Of a DNA stretch of 64,000 nucleotides, positions 17,583 to 24,704 are shown piece by piece. Location: positions 434,001 to 498,000 of the forward strand of contig NZ_AP025492.1 in the NCBI RefSeq assembly GCF_024347515.1, read 5' to 3'. A model generated the notes under the pieces. The model had not been told where the DNA came from and did not search any database. It saw only the letters and a list, made by a program, of their open reading frames with translations. Source of the DNA: Vibrio gigantis. GTDB lineage: Bacteria; Pseudomonadota; Gammaproteobacteria; Enterobacterales; Vibrionaceae. The translations under genes were made by a program, and so were the position numbers. The stretch's first letter is position 1, and the number at the start of each line of letters is the position of its first letter.

Positions 17583-17692
17583 GAGTTTGGTTATAACTAT
17601 ACTGAGTTGTTTGATATTGCAATAGTGCGCTCGTTAATGTGTATCTGTCAACTGTTTTTTACTGGTTAATTGAGTTTGGTTATTGGTATACT
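17583..17692. promoter_or_regulatory. Divergent control region with a repeated operator-like box
   Basis: GAGTTTGGTTAT-N3-TATACT occurs twice as direct repeats (17583-17603 and 17672-17692), identical at 18 of 21 positions. One copy lies beside the start of the replication-like operon and one beside the start of the XRE regulator. The TATACT parts could serve as -10 boxes. The XRE protein is the obvious candidate to bind them. Confidence 0.55.
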
Positions 17693-17717
17693 TAAACCTG
17701 TCAAGCGAGGGAGTGAC

Positions 17718-18290
17718 ATGAACGTAAAAAAAGAAAAACAAACAAGTATTATGACTTTGGTTGCAGAAGCACTCAGTGACCTACGTAATTATGGTAATGA
17801 ATTTGTGCGATCTTGTGGTGATTTTGATAAGGCCAAAAGTACTGGCGTTAATCAGGCAGATGTGGCTGCTGAGTTGAGTATGAAAAAGGCCGCTTACTCA
17901 CAGTTAGAGAATGGTGCTATGCCGATTAATGCTTACCACTTGAATCAGATTTGTGAGTATTTCGATATGCCTTTAGGTGATATTTTCGCCTATGTCGATC
18001 ACATGAAAAAAGAGTGTGAAGAAGCGAATATTCGAGTGGTTAGCAAGAAATTAGATTGGCAATTTGATCACATCCGCTGGGATAATCGAGTGAAAGAGCG
18101 TGCGACAACGCTTTACAACCAACGTATTCGTGAGAAGAAAAAAGAAGGTCTGTTTAAGCTGATGAAAGATGAGCACATTAGTGCTTTAAAAGCTGAAACG
18201 CTTCGAGATGCAGATAAGGAACTAGGGGCTAAGTACCTTACCGACGAAGATTATAGCTTGCAGCACTATGATCGCAGTAAAGGTGAGTAG
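17718..18290 (+). CDS. XRE-family helix-turn-helix regulator
   Basis: The protein (190 aa from the ATG at 17718, chosen for GAGGGAG upstream) contains an XRE helix-turn-helix around residues 45-100: NQADVAAELSMKKAAYSQLE then NLNQIC-like YHLNQICEYFDMPLGDIF. The remaining half is helical and highly charged. It is divergent from the replication-like operon and shares the repeated boxes at 17583 and 17672 with it, like a phage or plasmid repressor governing replication genes. That regulatory link is inference. Confidence 0.85.
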   Translation: MNVKKEKQTSIMTLVAEALSDLRNYGNEFVRSCGDFDKAKSTGVNQADVAAELSMKKAAYSQLENGAMPINAYHLNQICEYFDMPLGDIFAYVDHMKKECEEANIRVVSKKLDWQFDHIRWDNRVKERATTLYNQRIREKKKEGLFKLMKDEHISALKAETLRDADKELGAKYLTDEDYSLQHYDRSKGE

Positions 18291-18444
18291 ATTCATATTT
18301 TGTTGCTGACTATTTGCTAGTAACGAGTTTTGGTAACGATGCACAGGTATTTCTAATGAAAAGAAATAAGTTGGTTCGAATACCGTACTTTGATTTCTCG
18401 GTCGATAAGATTAATGTAACAACTTAGCAATTACAGGATCTTAT

Positions 18445-19275
18445 ATGCAAACGAAGAGCAAATTAACTACGAGTGCGCAGGCTTGCCTTGACTGGTTTGA
18501 AAAGGACTTAGAGTACAATCAGAAGAACAATATTTGGGGGAGTTTGACTCCACTTTATAAGAGATCTATCGAACGTTCTGGTGAACTCAATGATTTTTTT
18601 GAAGACGTCCACAACCAGCTTGATGAACACCAGAAAAGGTTGATATTAGAAATCTTGGTAGATGCGAATATGTTCTGGCACCCAAATCAAGCAACTAAAA
18701 TACGGGCTGACTACCAGAGGTTTATCGAGTCGAATCAAGCTGTTTTTGATGCAGCACGAACGCTTGCGTCACTTTTAGAAGAAAGGGAAGACTTTAGTGA
18801 AGGTGCTCGCTGGTACTCATATGTTGATACTGACTTACCAGACATTTTGAATGCCTCTAGTCAGTATCATTCACGTTTCAATTCATTTTTGAGAGAGAGA
18901 TTTAAACCACTTTTATCTTTTGATTCGAGGTATTGGCCAACGACGATAGATTTTATTGAAGAACTTCGAAATAGATTTTTTGATGCAGAAATCGAAACCT
19001 CTGAGCAGCCATTGCATTTGTTAGTCAATCAGAAAAGAGCTTCTGATCTTGATACCATGATTTTATTTTTTTCTGACTTACAGACCAGAAAGGAGGGTCT
19101 TAATGGCTTACCTAAGTCATTTAAGCTCCGAGATTCATCAGTAGCATCGGCAATCAATATTGGGTTAGATCTACCACTAGAGAATTTATTTACAGCAGAA
19201 AAAGTAAAAGTTGGTCGGCAAAACTTACGTAAGAAAGGATGGGATGTTTGGGGGGAAAGGTACGAGTTTAACTAA
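18445..19275 (+). CDS. Hypothetical island protein (276 aa), probable cargo
   Basis: I recognise no family. The protein looks all-helical and soluble: ACLDWFEKDLEYNQKN at the start, FDAARTLASLLEEREDF in the middle, then DSRYWPTTIDFIEELRNRFFD. The C-terminus is basic (KVKVGRQNLRKKGWDVWG). CAGGA precedes the ATG. It follows the XRE gene by 154 bp and converges with the 68-aa gene near the central att site, a typical cargo position. Confidence 0.7.
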   Translation: MQTKSKLTTSAQACLDWFEKDLEYNQKNNIWGSLTPLYKRSIERSGELNDFFEDVHNQLDEHQKRLILEILVDANMFWHPNQATKIRADYQRFIESNQAVFDAARTLASLLEEREDFSEGARWYSYVDTDLPDILNASSQYHSRFNSFLRERFKPLLSFDSRYWPTTIDFIEELRNRFFDAEIETSEQPLHLLVNQKRASDLDTMILFFSDLQTRKEGLNGLPKSFKLRDSSVASAINIGLDLPLENLFTAEKVKVGRQNLRKKGWDVWGERYEFN

Positions 19276-19282
19276 GAGAAGC

Positions 19283-19314
19283 GTCGTCGACATATAGAGA
19301 TGGTAATCGACGAC
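19283..19314. repeat. GTCGTCGA/TCGACGAC inverted repeat between convergent genes
   Basis: GTCGTCGA (19283-19290) and TCGACGAC (19307-19314) are perfect inverted copies separated by 16 bp, in the gap between two convergent genes. There is no T-run. It is the same motif as at 8556 and in the arms. Confidence 0.6.
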
Positions 19315-19338
19315 ATCACTAAACTTCCCCATACTTGT

Positions 19339-19545
19339 TTAATCAAGCTTGTCTTGATTACGTTCTATGGCGTTGTCTAGCTCTTCGTGTGTGAGTCGAG
19401 TTTTATTCAGTTGCTTTTTAGCCTTGTCACCAATGTTCTTTAACTTTTGGCGGTTCTCTTCGGTTTGACGCTTGTTATTGCGTTTTAGGCGATTGTTTAG
19501 TTCATATTCTTCTGAGAAGTTAACGAGATTTCTATCTTTTGGCAT
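19339..19545 (-). CDS. Small charged protein (68 aa)
   Basis: This 68-residue product is almost entirely charged and helical (NNRLKRNNKRQTEENRQK, then LDNAIERNQDKLD). AGGAT precedes the ATG. I recognise no family. It is the last gene before the central att site. Excisionase-like or nucleic-acid-binding roles are possible for proteins of this type but are not supported by a motif. Confidence 0.6.
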   Translation of the reverse strand: MPKDRNLVNFSEEYELNNRLKRNNKRQTEENRQKLKNIGDKAKKQLNKTRLTHEELDNAIERNQDKLD

Positions 19546-19624
19546 GTGATATCCTATTTCAAGTAATGTTATTTGAATAATATGCCACTAACCACGTATG
19601 CTTGATGTGATTTGGATACCAATA

Positions 19625-19867
19625 TTCCTGTCTTTCCACCCAACTTTACCCCCATAGCCTCGTCGGCGTCGTCGTACTCAGTCATCCCCTGCAATCCCAT
19701 CAACCCCGTCGTCGACGTCAGAGAATTCATGCTGATAATCAGGTGATGTGATTTTGCTGGTGGATTTCGGAGTGATTCGGGGCAGGGTTACTATGTTGAT
19801 TACAGGGCTGAAGCTTGGCTCATAATCGTTCGGTCCCCAGTTCAAATCTGGGAGGGGCCACCAAATT
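19625..19867. repeat. 243-bp inverted repeat, central copy
   Basis: Reverse complement of 7244-7486. It carries the left-arm sequence and att core in inverted orientation and runs into the 682-bp repeat, sharing the 49-bp core with it. Confidence 0.92.
19819..19867 (+). other. Central inverted attachment core with both arms (attP-like)
   Basis: This is the third copy of the 49-bp core, in opposite orientation to the outer two. On one side it has the left arm, on the other the right arm, the arrangement expected for attP of a circular element. It reads as the 3' tRNA fragment only, so it is not a functional tRNA. Confidence 0.9.
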
Positions 19868-20500
19868 CTGATAAGGCTCATGAAGAAATTCATGGGCCTT
19901 TATCTTTTCTAGTCCTTTCCATATCCGGTCTTCGATTACTTGCTGTAAGCACCATTCCATTAGCACCACTAAAACACTCCACCTAATCACCACAGAGCCC
20001 GTGAACTTATCTCAGGCTGATATCGACCATCAGTAACCTCTCTCATCTGTACGGCACGACTCTGCGCTAGATACATAACACTCAATACCAGAACAGAAGC
20101 CCAGAGCGAGAAGCAGCAGTTAATCATTGGACTGGTATTCATACTGGAATCGGTAATCTCAACGCTAGGAGTGGTTCTAGGGCGAATCTCGTATGAGTTA
20201 GTGCGAGAAGTTGGGTTAGCGAGTGGGTTGAGGGAATCAGAACTAAATCTAGAGTGGGTGCCCCGTCGTCGACAGCAAACTGGACAGAAAACCTAAATAG
20301 GGAATTTAAATAGGGTTCGTGTCCACTCATTGGGTTCTAAAATCAGGTTGAAAGACCGGACTAGGACCGGACCGACGACGCCGTCAACGAAAACTAGGGA
20401 AAGTAATTACTGAAGAAGTTAGGTAGAACAAGGGCTAGAGAGAGATTACAGGGCCAGTCTAGAGAGACCGACCCAGCGACTTAGGATTTTAGGTATTGAG
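19819..20500. repeat. 682-bp inverted repeat, central copy (right arm)
   Basis: Reverse complement of 27114-27795, with no difference that I could see. It comprises the att core and about 633 bp of right arm. It includes the hairpin terminator at 19873-19900, GACCGGA motifs at 20354 and 20365 (11 bp apart), and CGTCGTCGAC and CGACGACGCCGTC tracts near 20263 and 20371. I see no credible gene in it. Confidence 0.93.
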
Positions 20501-20563
20501 GGGATAGGCAAAATGTTAACTGGAACAGGCAACTCACTTACTCATGGGTTAATATGTCTCTAG

Positions 20564-21574
20564 TTGCAAGCTTTGGACTTGAAATCCGTGGATACCAAAA
20601 AAGTTAGACAGTTAATTATTAAATTAGATAGTTTCTATCGAATGGCTCAAACCGGAGTAGCAATCTGGAATAGTTTGTTGCTACCTATTTTGATAGCCGT
20701 TTTCGTCACTCATCTATTTAATGTTTATGCCGAGAACAAAGAAGTTAGTAATGCCGTATGGGGAATGGTAGTCCTGATAGTGATTATCCATTTACTTGTG
20801 AGTGTTTTACACTTCAAAGGTTCTCACATGGATACTATGCTGATTGAATACCAAGATAAAAATACAAAATTTCAAGAAGTTAAAAGTGACTTTGATGAGC
20901 TTAAGCAGGCATACGCTCAAGATATGAACTACTTTACCAGCCAAGGACATGCATTAAGATTTACTAGTGAGGCATTAAGCTTCGCGGTTGGTAGAGTTCG
21001 TAACATGGAGCTTGATGGTCAGGTATTAGAGCAGCAAGATATTGAAAAAATGGTCCACAGTCTCTTATGGCCACTAGTTGTACTTAGAGAAAAATTATTC
21101 GCTTTTGAAAGTGGTGTCTTGTGGAATATTGCTCTCTATACTCCTCAAAGTGATGGTGGTTTGGTTCCTGTATGGCGCATGCATGATAAGAGAATTGAAG
21201 TGAAAAATCGTGTTTGGACTCCGGGTTTCGGAGTTGTTGGCTTGTCATTTCTACATAAAACTATTAAATATTATGACAATATCGCTAAAAGTTCGGAAAC
21301 CATCAAGACATCCACCTCTGATGGGGAAACCTATAAAAGTATTATTGCAATACCAGTAATACCTTGTGAAGACGGCTCTAGCCAACAAAATCACAGCCCT
21401 GTAGGGGTATTAGTTATCACTAGTAGTGATGAAAACCAGTTCAATTTGGATAGAGATGCTCAATTTTTGCAGACTCATGCGAACTTAATGGCTATATTTA
21501 TAGAGAAATTAAAGTCCCACGCTGAACACACATCAACGAATACTATGACACAAGAGGAGGAATATAATGAGTAG
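20564..21574 (+). CDS. Two-transmembrane protein with C-terminal GAF-like domain
   Basis: The 336-residue protein has two membrane segments at about residues 32-54 and 64-83, a coiled-coil-like stretch at about 90-125 (FQEVKSDFDELKQAYAQD), and a GAF-like sensor domain from about 160 to 320 (ending in GVLVITSSDENQFNLD and FLQTHANLMAIFIEKL). I do not recognise the exact family. The start is unclear: TTG at 20564 follows a stop directly, GTG at 20588 and ATG at 20642 are alternatives, and none has a good ribosome site. It begins only 64 bp inside the arm. It overlaps the next gene by 8 bp, so the two probably act together, possibly as a defence pair. Confidence 0.75.
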   Translation: MQALDLKSVDTKKVRQLIIKLDSFYRMAQTGVAIWNSLLLPILIAVFVTHLFNVYAENKEVSNAVWGMVVLIVIIHLLVSVLHFKGSHMDTMLIEYQDKNTKFQEVKSDFDELKQAYAQDMNYFTSQGHALRFTSEALSFAVGRVRNMELDGQVLEQQDIEKMVHSLLWPLVVLREKLFAFESGVLWNIALYTPQSDGGLVPVWRMHDKRIEVKNRVWTPGFGVVGLSFLHKTIKYYDNIAKSSETIKTSTSDGETYKSIIAIPVIPCEDGSSQQNHSPVGVLVITSSDENQFNLDRDAQFLQTHANLMAIFIEKLKSHAEHTSTNTMTQEEEYNE

Positions 21575-21794
21575 AAAACGTCCTCATGTAATAATGGGCC
21601 AAGTCGTTCAAGGCTCTTCGAAAGAAGGTTTTTCTATTGCGGTGAAGCAATATGAATCAATTAAAAGCGAAGCTTATATCCCAGCTGCTAAAGACATGTT
21701 AAATGACCTTCAAGATGATTTTGAAAGACTTCAACGTGTGGTTAATGCTCGCACGCACAAACTAGAAAGCAAGTTAGAGTCAGAAGCCTGTTAA
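21567..21794 (+). CDS. Small partner protein of the 2TM-GAF gene (75 aa)
   Basis: An ideal AGAGGAGG lies ahead of the ATG, within the end of the upstream gene. The protein has a basic N-terminus (MSRKRPHVIMGQVVQG) and a helical, charged C-terminal half (MLNDLQDDFERLQRVVNA) that could coil. No family is recognised. The overlap indicates translational coupling with the 2TM-GAF protein. A weak hairpin (TTAACTC/GAGTTAA) at the stop codon may end the transcript. Confidence 0.65.
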   Translation: MSRKRPHVIMGQVVQGSSKEGFSIAVKQYESIKSEAYIPAAKDMLNDLQDDFERLQRVVNARTHKLESKLESEAC

Positions 21795-21830
21795 CTCCCG
21801 AAGAGTTAAAATAAACATACATATATTAAC

Positions 21831-21854
21831 TCCATGATATCAATATCATGGAGT
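21831..21854 (+). promoter_or_regulatory. Perfect palindrome covering the ribosome site ahead of the integrase operon
   Basis: Two 11-bp arms (CTCCATGATAT and ATATCATGGAG) are perfect inverted copies separated by CA. The GGAG at its right edge is the ribosome site for the ATG at 21860. It could be a repressor operator or, as RNA, a hairpin that hides the ribosome site. Confidence 0.6.
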
Positions 21855-21859
21855 TTAAT

Positions 21860-22222
21860 ATGATCAAGGTTACAACTTTAAATAATCTATCAACCCTACC
21901 AACCACCAATACCCTGCAAGAACAGATCAAATCTATACTCACCGAACCATTCCACGACGAAACAGAAACCCAACAGGCATGGGATGAACTGCAATGTGAA
22001 CTCTGGTTCCTCACCTCAATTAATGAGCTAAACGCTGTCGTCGTCGACGATATCGAACTTCTGAAACGAGCTCTAACCTATACCGAGTTCGAAGATGAAC
22101 TAGATTACGGAGCTTCTATATCCCTAAGCATTGTCGAGGACAGTGGTAAGGGTATCTACCTACTGATGTCTAAGGCACTCCGCACTGAATTACACCAGCA
22201 TTTCTCAATCTCTGATGAGTAA
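21860..22222 (+). CDS. Hypothetical protein in the integrase operon (120 aa)
   Basis: I chose the ATG at 21860 because GGAG is spaced 5-6 bp from it; a frame starting at 21848 would begin inside the palindrome. The acidic, soluble product (for example TETQQAWDELQCELWFL and the VVDDIELLKRAL segment) belongs to no family I recognise. It ends 11 bp before the integrase, so it is cotranscribed and may be an accessory to recombination. Its middle codons contain a GTCGTCGTCGACGA tract (22036-22050). Confidence 0.65.
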   Translation: MIKVTTLNNLSTLPTTNTLQEQIKSILTEPFHDETETQQAWDELQCELWFLTSINELNAVVVDDIELLKRALTYTEFEDELDYGASISLSIVEDSGKGIYLLMSKALRTELHQHFSISDE

Positions 22223-22233
22223 GGAGGTATCCA

Positions 22234-23427
22234 ATGCAATCACGTAAATTCAAATTCAATAAGCGCCAACTTGATTCATTACCGCCGACGCCGTCGACAA
22301 GTCGAAGTAAAGAAACTGAGTATACGGATGAGCTCTGTAGCGGTCTGAAAATTATAATTAATAGACAAGGGAGACGTAGGTTCCTATTCAGATACACCTA
22401 TTTCGGGAAAAAGAAATCGTTACAAATTGGTGAGTATCCCGCGCTAGATATCAACACTGCGAGACAGATAGCCAATGACCACAAGCGAGAGATAGCACTA
22501 GGCAATGACCCTAAGGCTATGAGGGATGAAAAATCCAATGTACTTAGTTTTCAGGAATTTGCGGAAGAACACTACTTACCCTACGCCCGAATGAACAAAC
22601 TCACTGCTAAAAATGATGTCGGTAACTTGAAGCTACATTTCTATCCTAAATGGGGCAAGAAAAGCATCACCGATATCAGCCAACAAGACATTCAAAAGCT
22701 ACTCGATGGAGTTCTAGAAACAAGGAAACCATCAACAGTGAATAGATTACGTTCCTTAGCCCTTAGAATGTTCCGGTTAGCCATGGAATGGGGGTATGTA
22801 GACAAGAATCCGGGGCAGTACATAAGGAAGCTTAAGGAGAACAATCTAAGAAACAGATTCCTGAACCGAAAAGAGGTTTCATCCTTCATCAAGGCATGTA
22901 ACGACGAACCTAATCGTACTCAAGGGAATGCCTTAAAATTCGCCCTACTTACCGGGATGAGAATTGGTGAAATTACTAACTCTAAGTGGGACTGTCTTAC
23001 CGTCGACGACGACGGCAATTGGAGCCTATTCCTACCACACACAAAATCGGGGTTATCAAGGACGGTTTTACTCAATAATTTAGCTAAGGAGGTAATACAT
23101 GACCAACGACGATTTCAGATACGTAAGAACCCCTATATCTTTGCCGGAGATGCACCCGGTAGACCTATCGCACATCCAAAGAAGGCATTCGCTCGAATCA
23201 AGAAAGCAGCGGGGATCTATGATGATTTCCGTATACACGACCTCAGGCATAGCTTTGCTTCAATTTTAATCAATAGTGGAAACGCCACGCTCTATGATGT
23301 TCAGCATTTACTTGGACATCAGAGTCCTCAAACTTCGACTAGGTATGCTCATTTGGCTAGCTCAAGGTTGAGAGAGGTTAGTGCTAATGTGTCAGAGTTA
23401 ATAAAAGACGTAACTTTTGCTTTATAA
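22234..23427 (+). CDS. int: Tyrosine recombinase (P4-type integrase)
   Basis: This 397-residue site-specific recombinase is the only integrase in the window. The N-terminal arm-binding domain (FGKKKSLQIGEYPALDI, about residues 65-85) is of the DUF4102 type. A SAM-like core-binding domain spans about 100-200. The catalytic domain shows Arg in LTGMRIGEI, HDLRHSFAS, LLGHQSPQTSTRYAHL with the His and the nucleophile Tyr. AAGGAGGT precedes the ATG. Enzymes of this kind insert into tRNA 3' ends, consistent with the att cores. It lies in the right part, away from either outer end. CGACG tracts lie in its codons near 22281 and 23001. Confidence 0.95.
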   Translation: MQSRKFKFNKRQLDSLPPTPSTSRSKETEYTDELCSGLKIIINRQGRRRFLFRYTYFGKKKSLQIGEYPALDINTARQIANDHKREIALGNDPKAMRDEKSNVLSFQEFAEEHYLPYARMNKLTAKNDVGNLKLHFYPKWGKKSITDISQQDIQKLLDGVLETRKPSTVNRLRSLALRMFRLAMEWGYVDKNPGQYIRKLKENNLRNRFLNRKEVSSFIKACNDEPNRTQGNALKFALLTGMRIGEITNSKWDCLTVDDDGNWSLFLPHTKSGLSRTVLLNNLAKEVIHDQRRFQIRKNPYIFAGDAPGRPIAHPKKAFARIKKAAGIYDDFRIHDLRHSFASILINSGNATLYDVQHLLGHQSPQTSTRYAHLASSRLREVSANVSELIKDVTFAL

Positions 23428-23522
23428 GCAGTTAGTTAGATACTTGTATTGAACCTTAGCTTTTTCAGTTATACGTTTTCTTTAGGATTGATTTATATGC
23501 CAAAGTAAGCTAATTTAACAAG

Positions 23523-23699
23523 GCTCTTTAGCGTAATTTGGATTAATCTTACGATTTAATCTAGTTTGGCGTTGCGCCAAACTCTAATTTATTGAGTGAT
23601 TTTGCAGCTGCGGAACGGTATTTCCGAACTGCAATAGTTACTCATTCTTCGCAACGATTGCAGATCGGAAATACCGCTCCGCGTCTTTTAGTAAAGAGC
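23523..23699 (+). ncRNA. Retron msr-msd RNA
   Basis: The outer ends form the a1/a2 repeat: GCTCTTTA (23523-23530) and TAAAGAGC (23692-23699). The msr part contains a perfect 9-bp hairpin (AGTTTGGCG/CGCCAAACT, 23563-23583). The msd part is a long hairpin at 23610-23682: GCGGA and CGGTATTTCCGA pair with TCGGAAATACCG and TCCGC around one mismatch, then CTGCAAT pairs with ATTGCAG above. The AGC just after a1 is where the branching guanosine of retrons lies. It is 58 bp upstream of the reverse transcriptase. The exact msDNA ends cannot be read from sequence. Confidence 0.85.
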
Positions 23700-23703
23700 T
23701 ATC

Positions 23704-23740
23704 GTGATACAGGGAAACCTGTATCACACTTATTTTTTTT
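23704..23740 (+). terminator. Terminator or attenuator between msr-msd and the reverse transcriptase
   Basis: GTGATACAGG and CCTGTATCAC form a perfect 10-bp stem with a GAAA tetraloop, followed by a T-rich tract of nine T residues. It would end most transcripts after the msd RNA, giving more RNA than reverse transcriptase message. Confidence 0.75.
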
Positions 23741-23756
23741 TAAAGTAAGTACATAA

Positions 23757-24704
23757 ATGAAGCTTCCAATTCTTAGTCGCATACCTCCAGATATTTTTCC
23801 TAAAGGGCTCAATAACTACTTAGCGAGTAGCCCTTCTGGTCACTATAAAGTATATAAAATACCTAAAAGAACATTTGGGTTTAGGGTAATTGCACAACCT
23901 ACATCTGAGTTGAAAAACATTCAACGTTCCATCATCACTCAAATTAAACCTTTAGTAAAAATTCATAATTCATCTAAAGCCTATATGGATGGTATTGGTA
24001 TAAAAGAAAATGCCAGCGTTCATGTTAAGTCCAACTATTTGTTAAAGTTAGACTTGGAGAATTTCTTCAACAGTTTAACACCACCTATGTTATTAAATGC
24101 GATAGATTATCAAAATATAGAATTGGTTAGTGAAGAGATCCCCCCTTTAGTGGAGTTACTTTTTTGGAATAGAACAAAAAAGAAAACACCTAACTTTGTA
24201 CTTAGTGTAGGAGCTCCATCTTCTCCATTCCTTTCAAACCTAATCATGTGTGAATTTGATAAAATTGTAACAGAAAGCTGTAGCTTGAATGGTGTAAATT
24301 ATTCCAGATATGCTGATGATTTGACATTTTCCACTTTAAATAAAGATGTTCTTTTTAGCATTCCAAACTTTATTGAGTCATGTTTACATGAATTATTTAA
24401 AGGAAAAATAAAACTAAATAGATCCAAGACCACTTTTTCATCTAAAGCACATAATCGACATGTAACAGGGGTTACACTAGCTAATAATAACAAGATATCG
24501 CTAGGCCGAGAGAGAAAGAGACATATTAGAGCTTTATTACATAAATTTTCAATAAACTCGATTCGGGATAAAGAAGATATTGAACATTTGAAAGGACTTA
24601 TAGGCTTTGCTAAATATATAGAACCGAGCTTCTTAGATAAAATGAAAATAAAGTATGGTGAAAAGCTTATTTTTAAATTGCTAAAATATGATGGTATTAG
24701 TTAA
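23757..24704 (+). CDS. ret: Retron reverse transcriptase
   Basis: The 315-residue enzyme uses the msr-msd RNA to make branched msDNA. The first catalytic Asp lies in LKLDLENFFNS (Asp99). The VGAPSSPFLSN segment (about 151-161) and the catalytic YADD (185-188) follow. VTG (236-238) is the conserved motif of retron reverse transcriptases in the thumb region. The ATG has only a weak ribosome site. Its stop codon abuts the ATG of the ATPase gene. The order reverse transcriptase, ATPase, HNH protein matches retron Ec78/Vc95/Vp96 systems (type I-A). Confidence 0.95.
   Translation: MKLPILSRIPPDIFPKGLNNYLASSPSGHYKVYKIPKRTFGFRVIAQPTSELKNIQRSIITQIKPLVKIHNSSKAYMDGIGIKENASVHVKSNYLLKLDLENFFNSLTPPMLLNAIDYQNIELVSEEIPPLVELLFWNRTKKKTPNFVLSVGAPSSPFLSNLIMCEFDKIVTESCSLNGVNYSRYADDLTFSTLNKDVLFSIPNFIESCLHELFKGKIKLNRSKTTFSSKAHNRHVTGVTLANNNKISLGRERKRHIRALLHKFSINSIRDKEDIEHLKGLIGFAKYIEPSFLDKMKIKYGEKLIFKLLKYDGIS

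Noticed and set aside
23610..23682. CRISPR-like or integron attC-like repeat
   Set aside because: It is one long hairpin, not a spaced repeat array, and the flanking a1/a2 ends and the reverse transcriptase identify it as a retron msd.
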